From an uncultured Zetaproteobacteria bacterium (GTDB lineage: Bacteria; Pseudomonadota; Zetaproteobacteria; Mariprofundales; Mariprofundaceae), in NCBI GenBank assembly GCA_913056285.1, contig CAJXNE010000017.1, positions 1-19,343 of the forward strand: a stretch of DNA of 19,343 nucleotides, in the 5' to 3' direction. How positions within the stretch are numbered: position 1 is the stretch's first letter; every line of letters starts with the position of its first letter. Position numbers and translations under genes: made by a program. The notes below the pieces were generated by a model, which saw only the letters and a program-made list of their open reading frames with translations, was not told the DNA's origin and searched no databases. Positions 1-8,200 of the stretch are shown piece after piece.

Positions 1-2
1 TT

Positions 3-800
3 GAAAAATTATCATCCAAGTCACCGTTGTTTTTTGTCGAATATCAAACACCAGGCAAAGTACTGGAAATGAACGTGCATAGCGATGATGGCTTGGTGCG
101 CTTGCAACAACAATTTGCCGACGAAGGCGAATATCGCATCACCGTGCAACACAGTATTCACCCTATGCATAAGGAAGTGATTGATTTTACAGTACAAACA
201 CCACTGTCCAAGTATAGCAATGATGTGCTTCTGTTTATCTTTTTGCTTGCCGCAGGCTACTTAAGCGGCAAACGCTTGCGTGGCCTGGCTGTGATTTGTT
301 TGATGGTTTTGGCAGGTGGTATGGCAAACCCAGAACAAGCCATGGCGCACGGTGCTGCGGGCAATCAGCAAGTGATGCAAACCGGCAATGAAGTGGATGA
401 TATCGCCTTAACATGGCTCTCTGGCAAAGCCCCAATAGGCGAGGCAAATCGTCAACCTATGGACTGGCGCATGCAGCTAACAAAAGCTGGAATCTCAGTT
501 CAACGTGCTTCTTACGCTTTGGATTTTGTACATTTAGAAAGTGGACAGCCCGTATTACATACTGAGGGCGTGACCACTGATCATGGCATGATTGATTTAC
601 ACTATAGCCCACCCGATGGTACAGCGTATCAATTGCAACTGCGCACGAATATTGAAGGGCGAGTCTATCACCTTGCCTTGATGAGCGAGGCGGAAGCAAT
701 TCCCCCGACAACTGGCCGCAAATGGTCCTCGTTTCTATTGATGATGATACCTGTACTGTTGGGCATGTTCTGGGGCTGGAAACGAGGTGAATGTGGGTAA
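3..800 (+). CDS. Membrane-anchored protein of unknown function, 5' end outside window
   Basis: The reading frame is open to the left edge, so the true start is upstream; TTG at 27 is only the first start-like codon inside the window. I do not recognise the family. The visible part begins with the end of a beta-rich domain (EGEYRITVQHS). A hydrophobic segment follows (NDVLLFIFLLAAGYLSG) and then a second one (GLAVICLMVLAGGMA) running into AHGAAG, which resembles an exported-domain boundary. Next comes a second beta-rich, probably periplasmic, module of about 100 residues, and last a C-terminal membrane helix (FLLMMIPVLLGMFWGWK) with a positive end. It overlaps cbiF by 14 bases, so it is probably co-transcribed with the cobalamin genes. 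A role in cobalt uptake, like the accessory membrane components of Ni/Co ECF transporters, is a guess from context and topology only. Confidence 0.7.
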   Translation, partial: EKLSSKSPLFFVEYQTPGKVLEMNVHSDDGLVRLQQQFADEGEYRITVQHSIHPMHKEVIDFTVQTPLSKYSNDVLLFIFLLAAGYLSGKRLRGLAVICLMVLAGGMANPEQAMAHGAAGNQQVMQTGNEVDDIALTWLSGKAPIGEANRQPMDWRMQLTKAGISVQRASYALDFVHLESGQPVLHTEGVTTDHGMIDLHYSPPDGTAYQLQLRTNIEGRVYHLALMSEAEAIPPTTGRKWSSFLLMMIPVLLGMFWGWKRGECG

Positions 801-1569
801 AGTCTGGTTTGTTGGCGCAGGTCCCGGGGATCCTGAGTTGATCACGGTCAAAGGGCAGCGGCTTTTACGCGAGGCGGGTGCGATTTTGTATGCAGGCTCA
901 TTGGTATCCGAAGCTTGTACACTGTGGGCAGGTGAAGACTGCGAAATTGCAGATTCCAAAGGTATGACGTTGGAGGAGATTACAACGTGGCTGATTGAAA
1001 AAGCAGCCAGGCATGACACCGTCATTCGCTTGCAAACGGGTGATCCTGGTTTGTATGGTGCATTGATTGAAATGCTGCAACCTCTGGATGCGGCTGGTGT
1101 TGAATCCGAGGTGGTAGCGGGGGTTTCTTCCGCTTTTGCATCCATGGCGGCGGCACGCGAAAGTTTGACGCTGCCTGAAGTAACCCAAACGGTGATTCTC
1201 ACCCGTGTTGAAGGGCGTACGCCGATGCCCGCAGGCGAAAGCTTAAGAGAGCTTGCTCAGCATAAAACGACCATCTGCATGTTTTTATCCATCACCCTTT
1301 TGCACAAGGTCCGTGAAGAATTGTTGGCGGCGGGCTGGCATGATGATGATAAGATTTTAGTGGTGCAAAAAGCGTCGTGGCCAGGCGAAGAAAAGATTGT
1401 GTATGGCACGATTGCCAATATCCGTGAAAAGTGCAGGGCTGAAAAAATTGCCTCACAAGCCATGATTATCGCAAGTCCCACTTTGGGCGCAAGAAATTGG
1501 AACACATTGAAAAAATCAAAGCTTTATGATGCGGGTTTTAGCCATCGCTTTCGCAAGGCAGATAAGTAG
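787..1569 (+). CDS. cbiF: Cobalt-precorrin-4 C11-methyltransferase
   Basis: This SAM-dependent tetrapyrrole methylase adds the C-11 methyl group to cobalt-precorrin-4 in the cytoplasm. The 260-residue length is normal for CbiF/CobM. Family signatures are visible: the N-terminal loop VGAGPGDP (9-16), the SAM loop TGDPGLYG (84-91) and VAGVSS (110-115). The sequence between 25 and 60 (ILYAGSLV, the DSKGMTLEEI region) fits CobM/CbiF better than other class III methylases. The start is GTG at 787, with an in-frame GTG two codons later at 793 as the alternative. A purine-rich stretch (aacgagg) precedes it. It overlaps the upstream membrane-protein gene by 14 bases and is followed by cbiX after 6 bases, consistent with one operon. 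Confidence 0.93.
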   Translation: MNVGKVWFVGAGPGDPELITVKGQRLLREAGAILYAGSLVSEACTLWAGEDCEIADSKGMTLEEITTWLIEKAARHDTVIRLQTGDPGLYGALIEMLQPLDAAGVESEVVAGVSSAFASMAAARESLTLPEVTQTVILTRVEGRTPMPAGESLRELAQHKTTICMFLSITLLHKVREELLAAGWHDDDKILVVQKASWPGEEKIVYGTIANIREKCRAEKIASQAMIIASPTLGARNWNTLKKSKLYDAGFSHRFRKADK

Positions 1570-1575
1570 GAACAT

Positions 1576-2418
1576 ATGAAAGACACTATTTTATTGGTGG
1601 GTCATGGCTCACGCGAACCAAGAGGCAATGATGAAATCGAGGCCTTTGCAGCGGCATGGCGCAAGCGTCGGCCCAATGACCGCATTGAGGTCTGTTTTAT
1701 TGAGTTTGCCGATGTTACACTGGATGAAGGTATGGCAAATGCTGCCAAAGGCTCCCAGCGCGTGATTGTCGTGCCGTTGATTTTAGGTGCGGCAGGCCAT
1801 GTGAAAATGGAAATTCCACACCATATTGAACATGCACGCAAACATTACCCGGATGTGGAATTTATGATGGCAAAACATTTGGGTGCGACGGATAAAATCT
1901 TGCAAGCCCTGAAGTCTGAGTTATCCAAAGCGATGCTGGATTTGGATGCACCCGATGCCAAAAATACCGGCGTGGTACTGCTTGCCAGAGGTTCATCGGA
2001 TCGCGTCGCCAATGGCGAAGTTGCCAAAATGGCGCGTTGGTTGTTTGAAGAAACAGGGCATGAGATGGTGGATTTGGCCTTTACAGGCATCACTTACCCT
2101 AAAGTAGAAACGGTGGTGCAACGTCAGGTCGCTTGTGGCATGAAACAGGTGATTGTACTGCCTTATTACCTGTTTACAGGTGTCTTGATTGAACGTATTG
2201 CCCGCCAGGTCGCTCGCCTGGAAAAACAATATCCAACGGTTTCTTTTGGGCTGGGCAAATACATTGGGTTTGCTGATGCGATTTATGAACTGTTGGATCA
2301 GCGCGTTACCGATGCCCAAGGTGAAGGCAGAGACGAGCCAAAGATGTTGGAATGTGATGGTTGTAAGTACCGTCAGTTTTCTGAAGAACATGGTTTTGGG
2401 CACCACCATCATCATTGA
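1576..2418 (+). CDS. cbiX: Sirohydrochlorin cobaltochelatase, long CbiX
   Basis: The enzyme inserts Co2+ into sirohydrochlorin, the step that commits the pathway to early cobalt insertion. At 280 residues it is the two-module form. The N-terminal half has the catalytic signature LLVGHGSREPRG with His10, plus His75 in GAAGHVKMEIP. The second half (from about 132) repeats the fold but has LLARGSSD where the first has VGHGS, so its equivalent His is Arg138 and this half is probably structural. The tail has two closely spaced cysteines (Cys260 and Cys263 in LECDGCKYR) and ends in five histidines. Long CbiX proteins such as that of Bacillus megaterium are known for a Cys-pair Fe-S motif and His-rich regions. 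The ATG at 1576 follows a taggaac ribosome site. It lies between cbiF and cbiC. Confidence 0.93.
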   Translation: MKDTILLVGHGSREPRGNDEIEAFAAAWRKRRPNDRIEVCFIEFADVTLDEGMANAAKGSQRVIVVPLILGAAGHVKMEIPHHIEHARKHYPDVEFMMAKHLGATDKILQALKSELSKAMLDLDAPDAKNTGVVLLARGSSDRVANGEVAKMARWLFEETGHEMVDLAFTGITYPKVETVVQRQVACGMKQVIVLPYYLFTGVLIERIARQVARLEKQYPTVSFGLGKYIGFADAIYELLDQRVTDAQGEGRDEPKMLECDGCKYRQFSEEHGFGHHHHH

Positions 2419-2427
2419 GGTAAGAAT

Positions 2428-3099
2428 ATGAGCCGGAATACCGTTACAGAACAACTGACTAAAGCAGGGCAAGCTATCGAGCATTCATCCTTTAGCATTG
2501 TCGATGCGGAAGCAGGTGATAAAGGCGGCTACACCGATGAGCAATGGCCTTTGGTGCGACGGATGATTCATGCCACAGCGGATTTTGAGTTTAACGGTTT
2601 AACCGAATTTCATCCTGATGCCATGCAGGCAGGGCTTGAAGCCATTGCTGCGGGTGCGCCCATTGTTGCCGATGTCGAAATGATTTGTGTCGGCCTGTCC
2701 CAACCGCGCTTATCTCACTTTGGCGTGCAAACGCATCAGTTTATATCCGATGAGGATGTGATTAAAACCGCCAAAGCACAAGGTACGACACGTGCCGTGC
2801 AAGCGATGCGTAAGGCGCATCGTTTGGGTTTGCTTGATGGTGCGATTGTCGGTGTGGGTAACGCACCAACGGCATTATTAGAAGTATTGCGTTTAATCAA
2901 TGAAGAAGGTGTAAAACCTGCGTTGATTGTAGGTATGCCTGTGGGCTTTGTTTCTGCCGAAGAATCCAAAGATCAAGTCGCCGCACAACAATATATTCCA
3001 TGGGTGATTACACGCGGTCGTAAGGGCGGCTCGACCTTGGTGGTGGCTGCGATTCATGCCATGCTGGCTTTGGCTGAAGGCAGAGAAAAGAATATATGA
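2428..3099 (+). CDS. cbiC: Cobalt-precorrin-8 methylmutase
   Basis: This enzyme moves the C-11 methyl group to C-12, turning cobalt-precorrin-8 into cobyrinate. The 223-residue length is typical. It carries the active-site segment RRMIHATADFEF (44-55), where His48 is the family's catalytic acid. The other CbiC/CobH blocks are VGVGNAPTALLE (141-152), VGMPVGFVSAEESK (168-181) and TRGRKGGS (195-202). A strong ribosome site (gaggtaag) sits just upstream of ATG 2428 and overlaps the cbiX stop. The gene ends in an ATGA overlap with cobA at 3096-3099, which suggests translational coupling. Confidence 0.95.
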   Translation: MSRNTVTEQLTKAGQAIEHSSFSIVDAEAGDKGGYTDEQWPLVRRMIHATADFEFNGLTEFHPDAMQAGLEAIAAGAPIVADVEMICVGLSQPRLSHFGVQTHQFISDEDVIKTAKAQGTTRAVQAMRKAHRLGLLDGAIVGVGNAPTALLEVLRLINEEGVKPALIVGMPVGFVSAEESKDQVAAQQYIPWVITRGRKGGSTLVVAAIHAMLALAEGREKNI

Positions 3100-3866
3100 C
3101 ATTAAATAGCCCCTTAAAGCAGGGCGAAGTCGCCCTTGTGGGTGCAGGCCCTGGTGATGCAAACTTGCTTACCCTAGCTGCCGCTTCCCTGATCGCAGAC
3201 TGTGATGTGATTGTGTATGACGCTTTGGTCTCCGATGAGATTTTGGGTATGGCTTGTGCGGATGCAGCGCTTGTGTTTGCAGGTAAACGCGGCGGAAAAC
3301 CATCGGCAAGTCAGCAAGATATTTGTCAAACATTGGTGAAGCTGGCGAAAGAACATCAACGTGTGGTGCGCCTCAAAGGCGGCGACCCCTTCGTGTTTGG
3401 TCGTGGCGGTGAGGAAATTCGTGCCTTGGCTGCTGAAAACATCACGTTTCGCGTGATTCCAGGCGTCACATCAGGCATTGCAGCGCCTGCCATGGCCGGC
3501 ATTCCTGTGACCGATCGTTCGGTGAATGCGTCTTTGGCTTTTCTGACGGGGCACGAAGCCGAAGATACATCACGTATAGATTGGCAGGCGTTGGTAGCGG
3601 CATTTCCGGTGTTGGTAATATATATGGGCACACGCAATTTGCCCAACATCGCAGCCAGGCTAGTGGATGCTGGCATGAAACCCGAAACAGCTGTGGCTGT
3701 GCTGCATGCGGTGAGTTTGCCGACTGAAAAACAAGCTTATGGCACACTGGCGGATGTTCTTAATGGTGATTTGGTAGGTATTTCGCCTGCGATTGTGGTG
3801 ATTGGTGATGTGGTTAAAGAACGCCGACCATGGCAAAATTTCTCATCTTTACCTTTGAATGGGTAG
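3096..3866 (+). CDS. cobA: Uroporphyrinogen-III C-methyltransferase (SUMT)
   Basis: The enzyme methylates uroporphyrinogen III at C-2 and C-7 with SAM to give precorrin-2, the entry point to cobalamin and siroheme. The 256-residue length matches the single-domain CobA form. There is no fused dehydrogenase/ferrochelatase as in CysG, so the precorrin-2 oxidation needed before CbiX must come from elsewhere. Signatures are VGAGPGD (15-21), GKRGG (63-67), RLKGGDPFVFGRGGEE (92-107) and PGVTSG (122-127). The last three distinguish SUMT from the other methylases in this operon. The start is the ATG in the 4-base ATGA overlap with cbiC. The symbol cobA here means SUMT, not the adenosyltransferase that bears the same name in enterics. 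Confidence 0.95.
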   Translation: MTLNSPLKQGEVALVGAGPGDANLLTLAAASLIADCDVIVYDALVSDEILGMACADAALVFAGKRGGKPSASQQDICQTLVKLAKEHQRVVRLKGGDPFVFGRGGEEIRALAAENITFRVIPGVTSGIAAPAMAGIPVTDRSVNASLAFLTGHEAEDTSRIDWQALVAAFPVLVIYMGTRNLPNIAARLVDAGMKPETAVAVLHAVSLPTEKQAYGTLADVLNGDLVGISPAIVVIGDVVKERRPWQNFSSLPLNG

Positions 3867-3870
3867 CGTC

Positions 3871-4989
3871 ATGAAAAAACGCGAGCGCGGCACACGCAAA
3901 GGTTTCACCACCGGGGCAAACTCGGCAGCCGCAGCGCGCGCGGCAACGATAGGTTTAGCCACTGGCGCCGTCCCTAAAGAAGTTAAATCCCTACTACCCA
4001 ATCAAACACGCGTAACATTTATCATCCATGATGGTGCAGTGATGGATAGCGGCAAAGCTGCCCATGCCATGTGCATCAAGGATGCAGGCGATGATCCTGA
4101 TTGCACCGATCAAGCGCATTTGACAGTAGATGTCCGCGTGTTGCAAGGCAAAGCAGGTGAGATTGTGTTTGCAGGCGGCAAGGGTGTGGGGCGTATCACC
4201 ATGCCTGGCTTAGGGTTGGCCGTGGGGGAGCCTGCGATTAACCCCGTGCCACGCCAAAACATCATCGCCAATATTCGGGAAGTAGCTTCGGAATTGCTGG
4301 AAGCACATGGTCTAGAGATCACCATTTCAGTACCTGACGGTGAGGCAATGGCGAAAAAAACACTCAATGACCGTTTGGGTATTATCGGTGGCATTTCGAT
4401 TTTAGGCACGACCGGCATTGTTCACCCTTATTCTACAGCGGCGTTCCGTGCATCGGTGGTACAAGGCATCGAGGTGGCCGCCAACCAGGGGCAAGATACC
4501 GTCGTTCTGACCACCGGCGGACGCACGGAAAAGTTTGTTATCGCATCGTTACCACAGCTTGCACCAGCATGTTTTGTGCAAATGGGCGATTTTTTAGGTC
4601 CTGCATTGGATACATGCGCCAAAGAAGGCATCAAGCAGGTGATTATTGGCGGCATGGTCGGGAAACTAACCAAAATGGCACAGGGCGAAGTGATTACCCA
4701 TGCCAATCGCAAAGCGGTGAATACCGATTTGTTGGCAGACATTGCCAAGGCTTGTGGTGCGCCGGAAGATGTTTGTAAGGAAATTAGCGAAGCGCAAACG
4801 GCACGCTTTGCAGCAGAACGCATGGAAGCCCTGGGTTTGGATGCTGCGTTTTACCAGGCATTAGCCAAACGGACGGTTGATACCCTGATGGAGCGTTATC
4901 CCCATCAATTTGCCTTGCGTGTGATGGTGTGTGATTTTTCAGGCAATGCCCTGGCGGATGTTCGTAGTGACGGAGTTGAGCATGTCTAA
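3871..4989 (+). CDS. cbiD: Cobalt-precorrin-5B C1-methyltransferase
   Basis: CbiD methylates C-1 of the contracted corrin ring and is characteristic of the oxygen-independent route; its fold is unrelated to the other methylases. The protein has 372 residues if it starts at ATG 3871, the usual family size. It begins with the hallmark RKGFTTGANSAAAARAA segment and contains the conserved GGKGVGRITMPGL and DRLGIIGGISILGTTGIV blocks. An in-frame ATG at 3859 would add four residues and overlap cobA. I prefer 3871 because the conserved N terminus begins right after it, although no strong ribosome site marks either start. The 3' end overlaps the next gene by 8 bases (4982-4989). Confidence 0.94.
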   Translation: MKKRERGTRKGFTTGANSAAAARAATIGLATGAVPKEVKSLLPNQTRVTFIIHDGAVMDSGKAAHAMCIKDAGDDPDCTDQAHLTVDVRVLQGKAGEIVFAGGKGVGRITMPGLGLAVGEPAINPVPRQNIIANIREVASELLEAHGLEITISVPDGEAMAKKTLNDRLGIIGGISILGTTGIVHPYSTAAFRASVVQGIEVAANQGQDTVVLTTGGRTEKFVIASLPQLAPACFVQMGDFLGPALDTCAKEGIKQVIIGGMVGKLTKMAQGEVITHANRKAVNTDLLADIAKACGAPEDVCKEISEAQTARFAAERMEALGLDAAFYQALAKRTVDTLMERYPHQFALRVMVCDFSGNALADVRSDGVEHV

Positions 4990-6256
4990 ATGTACAGTTC
5001 TGGGCGTTCTGGATAATGGCGAAGCAGGTTTAACAGCTGAACATCTGAATATATTAAAGAAAGCCGATGTCATTATTGGCGGAAGCCGCGTTTTGGCAAT
5101 ATTTTCCGGAGAATTCAAATCCGGTGCGGAAACCTTTGATTTAAAAGGTCATTTGAAAGATGTGCCGGCGCGTATTAAAGCGGCACTTGATCAAGCCCAG
5201 GCGGTGGTCGTGTTGGCAACTGGTGACCCGCTTTGTCATGGTATTGCCAATTATTTGAAAAAAAAGATCGGCTTATCCAGGCTTTATATCTTACCCAATG
5301 TGTCGGCTTTGCAGCTGGCTTGTGCGAGAGTGGGTGTAAGCTGGCAGGATGCTTATATTTGTTCCATTCACAGCAAAGATGCAGGCGAATGGGTCGCGCA
5401 TCGAGGCAACGAACACGGCCTTTACCCCTTGTTCAAAGCATGTGTGCAACATAGGAAAATTATCACATTTACCAGCCCTGAGAATAATCCAGCGCGTATT
5501 GCCCGGATGCTCGTGGCCGAAAATATGGCAGATGATTTTGAGATGATCGTCACAGAAAACCTGTTGCGGGATGATGAGCGGATGATTGCCGATGTACCCG
5601 TATCAGAATTGGCAGAGCAGGACTTTGCTGATTTGAATATGGTCATTCTGGAACGAAAAAAGCCTGTCACCAGGCCTGTGTTGTTTGGCCTGCCAGATGC
5701 CAGATTTAACCAACGTAAACCTGAAAAAGGCTTGATTACCAAGCGTGAAGTGCGCGCCGTATCGTTGGCGCATATGCAACTTAAATCGAACAGTATCGTC
5801 TGGGATATTGGTGCAGGCTCTGGTTCGGTGGGTTTGGAAGCGGCGCGTCTTTGCCCCAATGGTTGGGTGTATGCCATTGAAAAAAATGCAGCTGATTTTG
5901 ACATTGCTCTGAGTAATCAAGTCCAGATGGGTATTCACCACTATACCCTGGTCAATGCCAAAGCCCCTGAATGTTTGGCAACATGGCCAACCCCCGATGC
6001 TGTGTTCGTTGGCGGTTCAGGCGGTGAACTTGGTGAGCTTATCTCATTGATTATAGCCCGATTAAATGAAGGTGGTCACTTGGTGATGAATTTTGTGACC
6101 ATGGAGAACCTTGCCACTGCAACTGCATGCTTGAAACGCCTGAATGTGACATGGTCGGTTACGCAGATGCAAGTGTCACGTAGTAAACCCATTTTGCACA
6201 TGCACCGCATGGCTGCGGAAAACCCTGTGTGGATAGTAAGCGTGGAAAAAGCATGA
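4982..6256 (+). CDS. cbiET: CbiE-CbiT fusion: cobalt-precorrin-6B/7 C5,15-methyltransferase and decarboxylase
   Basis: One polypeptide carries the C-5 methyltransferase (CbiE) and the C-15 methyltransferase/C-12 decarboxylase (CbiT), as in CobL. Residues 1 to about 225 form a class III methylase domain with LGVLDNGEAGL at the start, a GGSRVL element (33-38) and ATGDPLCHG (79-87). Residues about 235-424 form a Rossmann-type methylase with the SAM loop VWDIGAGSGSVGLEAARL (273-290), preceded by GLITKREVRAV, typical of CbiT. The frame is open further upstream, to 4931. However, ATG 4982 has a ggagttgag ribosome site and puts the conserved N terminus first, so the longer start is rejected. It overlaps cbiD by 8 bases and cbiL by 4. 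Confidence 0.94.
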   Translation: MSKCTVLGVLDNGEAGLTAEHLNILKKADVIIGGSRVLAIFSGEFKSGAETFDLKGHLKDVPARIKAALDQAQAVVVLATGDPLCHGIANYLKKKIGLSRLYILPNVSALQLACARVGVSWQDAYICSIHSKDAGEWVAHRGNEHGLYPLFKACVQHRKIITFTSPENNPARIARMLVAENMADDFEMIVTENLLRDDERMIADVPVSELAEQDFADLNMVILERKKPVTRPVLFGLPDARFNQRKPEKGLITKREVRAVSLAHMQLKSNSIVWDIGAGSGSVGLEAARLCPNGWVYAIEKNAADFDIALSNQVQMGIHHYTLVNAKAPECLATWPTPDAVFVGGSGGELGELISLIIARLNEGGHLVMNFVTMENLATATACLKRLNVTWSVTQMQVSRSKPILHMHRMAAENPVWIVSVEKA

Positions 6257-7008
6257 AAGGAAAACTTATTGCAACATCATTAGGCCCCGGTGATGCAGGA
6301 CTGATTACACGCAAAGCTTGGCAGGTTTTACAGTCTGATGCTTTGTGGTGTTACCCTGTACGACGAAAGGGTGGTACAAGCCATGCCCTAGGCATTGTCC
6401 AGCGTGCAGATGTAGCGATGCCAGCAGATGCCCTGGCATTGGTATTTCCGATGACGCATGTTGCTGAAGTGTTGGCGCGGGCGTGGGCAAGAGCGGCGGA
6501 TCAGATTGTGCCAACGCTGCAAAGCGGGCGCGATGTAGCATTTTTGGTGGAAGGCGATGCATCGACCTTTTCCACATTTACATATCTTGCTCGTTACGTG
6601 CAAAACCTGGATGCAGAGATTGAAGTGGAAATCATTGCTGGCGTGCCATCGTTTAATGCGGCGGCGGCGAGTACGTCTTTTCCGCTGGCAGAGACGGATG
6701 ACACGGTAGCCATTGTCCCCGCAGGTTATGGCCTGGACGAATTGGAAAGGTTATTACCGCATTTTGATACCCTGGTGTTGCTCAAGGTGAAGCCTTTATT
6801 GGATAGCCTGATTGATTGGCTGGTCACGCATGATTTAGTGGACGATGCGGTGTTTGTCGAAAAGGCAGGCGCACCTGAAGAACGGATGGTTCGAGATGTG
6901 GCCTCGCTCAAAGGCGAAAAAGTGAATTATCTATCGTTGATGTTGGTACGTAATCCAAACAGGGAACGCGGCGAAATAATTCGCGGCTGCAAGAAAAAGG
7001 ATGCTTAA
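6253..7008 (+). CDS. cbiL: Cobalt-precorrin-2 C20-methyltransferase
   Basis: The enzyme methylates C-20 of cobalt-factor II/precorrin-2 with SAM, the first corrin-specific methylation after cobalt insertion. It has 251 residues from ATG 6253. The glycine loop SLGPGDAGLIT (9-19) and the CbiL/CobI-specific VEGDASTFSTFTYLA (99-113) are present, followed by IAGVPSFNAAAA (128-139). A possible earlier start at 6229 lies inside cbiET. The ATGA overlap at 6253-6256, with a gga-rich stretch upstream, decides for 6253. The order after cbiET and before cbiG fits co-translation. The C-terminal tail is basic (RGCKKKDA). Confidence 0.94.
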   Translation: MKGKLIATSLGPGDAGLITRKAWQVLQSDALWCYPVRRKGGTSHALGIVQRADVAMPADALALVFPMTHVAEVLARAWARAADQIVPTLQSGRDVAFLVEGDASTFSTFTYLARYVQNLDAEIEVEIIAGVPSFNAAAASTSFPLAETDDTVAIVPAGYGLDELERLLPHFDTLVLLKVKPLLDSLIDWLVTHDLVDDAVFVEKAGAPEERMVRDVASLKGEKVNYLSLMLVRNPNRERGEIIRGCKKKDA

Positions 7009-7010
7009 AC

Positions 7011-7754
7011 ATGATTGATACGAAACCCTTAAGTGGCAAGGTTGTGCTGGTTGCCATTACCAAACACGGTTCAGCCCAAGCCAAAGAACTTGCGCCATTA
7101 TTGCCCCAAGCCGATATTATTACCTCGATGAAATTTGCACATGTGTTTGCTGATGTGGCGAACAAGGTACACGCATATGAAGGCACATTGCGCGCGCAAA
7201 TCCCCTTGATGTTTAAAGACTACGACCAACTGATTTACTTTGTGTCTTTGGGCGCGGTGGTTCGATTGATTGCGCCGCATATGATTTCCAAGGATGAAGA
7301 TCCTGGTGTGCTGGTAGTGGATGATGCCGGGCAATATGTGATTCCTGTGCTCTCCGGGCATGTGGGTGGTGCTAATGCCTGGGCTGAATATGTGGCAGGA
7401 CTCATGCACGCCAAACCTGTACTGACCACGGCATCGGATGTGGGTAAAACGATTCCTGTAGATATTTTAGGGCGTGAGTTGGGCTGGAAGGTGGAATGCC
7501 CGAAAATTAATATCACGCGCGTGTCGGCGCATGTGGTGAATGAAGAACCGATTGCTTTGGTGGATGAGAGAAACAATCCAACTCTGGATTGGTGGACACG
7601 CAGCAATGATTTACCGACAACCATTCACTTGTTTGAAAAATTTGAAGATGTGGATACAGACAAATTTGCGGCGGTGCTTTGGGTGACGCATCGTGAACTG
7701 CCTGAAAATATCTGGCATGAATTCCATGAGAAACTGGTGGTGTATCGCCCGTGA
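7011..7754 (+). CDS. cbiG: Cobalt-precorrin-5A hydrolase, N-terminal and central part of CbiG
   Basis: CbiG opens the delta-lactone of cobalt-precorrin-5A, releases acetaldehyde and so completes ring contraction in the oxygen-independent pathway. This 247-residue protein holds the N-terminal Rossmann-like and central domains. The CbiG core GAVVRLIAPHMISKDEDPG is at 81-99, followed by LVVDDAG, the glycine-rich SGHVGGAN (115-122) and TTASD (139-143). The usual C-terminal domain is missing here and is encoded by the next gene, so CbiG is split. The start is ATG 7011, two bases after the cbiL stop, with an aaaagga element about ten bases upstream. The stop overlaps the next gene's GTG (GTGA, 7751-7754). 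Confidence 0.92.
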   Translation: MIDTKPLSGKVVLVAITKHGSAQAKELAPLLPQADIITSMKFAHVFADVANKVHAYEGTLRAQIPLMFKDYDQLIYFVSLGAVVRLIAPHMISKDEDPGVLVVDDAGQYVIPVLSGHVGGANAWAEYVAGLMHAKPVLTTASDVGKTIPVDILGRELGWKVECPKINITRVSAHVVNEEPIALVDERNNPTLDWWTRSNDLPTTIHLFEKFEDVDTDKFAAVLWVTHRELPENIWHEFHEKLVVYRP

Positions 7755-8200
7755 TAATCAACCGCATTCATCCGAACCTTACTCCTGCAAAGGGAGAAGG
7801 AGTCAAGGTGATACTGGGGCTGGGCTGCGACCGTGATACATCGGGCAAGACCATAGAAACAGCAATCATGAATGCATTGGCAAGCGTAGGGTTATCGATG
7901 AATGATGTGGTTGCTGTGGCCTCCATTGATAAAAAATCCGATGAAACAGGCTTGCTATCCGTGTGTAAGCAATATGGCTGGGATTGTACATGGTATGCCG
8001 CTGAGCAACTTAAAAAAGTGGACGTGCCTAACCCATCGGACGTGGTGATGAAATATGTAGGAACACCATCAGTAGGTGAAGCGGCTGCTATTTTACGCGC
8101 TGGTGGCAAGCAAGACGATTTGATGGTAGAGAAATATAAATTTCGGGGGAGCGATGGCAAACATGCCACGGTGTCCATTGTGAGAGTGAAACATGAGTAG
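7751..8200 (+). CDS. Separate C-terminal domain of CbiG (CobE/CbiG_C family)
   Basis: The 149-residue protein corresponds to the C-terminal domain of one-piece CbiG and to the stand-alone CobE protein. Supporting segments are ILGLGCDRDTSGKTIETAI near the start, the VASIDKKSDETGLLSVC block, the short PSVGEAAAIL stretch and the basic GSDGKHATVSIVR end. It probably works with the preceding cbiG product in opening the ring lactone. Two starts are possible. GTG 7751 overlaps the cbiG stop. GTG 7808 has a much better ribosome site (aaggag at 7797-7802, five bases upstream) and begins directly with the conserved VILGLGCDRDTS, giving a 130-residue protein. The coordinates use the longer form, but the internal start is quite possible. 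It overlaps cbiH by 8 bases. Confidence 0.85.
   Translation: MIINRIHPNLTPAKGEGVKVILGLGCDRDTSGKTIETAIMNALASVGLSMNDVVAVASIDKKSDETGLLSVCKQYGWDCTWYAAEQLKKVDVPNPSDVVMKYVGTPSVGEAAAILRAGGKQDDLMVEKYKFRGSDGKHATVSIVRVKHE

Noticed and set aside
1..800. Cobalamin riboswitch or operon promoter upstream of cbiF
   Set aside because: The whole stretch is coding and cbiF overlaps that gene; any leader or riboswitch would be left of the window.
735..1202. 155-codon minus-strand open frame
   Set aside because: It lies opposite cbiF and has a low-complexity Ser/Ala/Pro-rich translation, typical of an antisense shadow.
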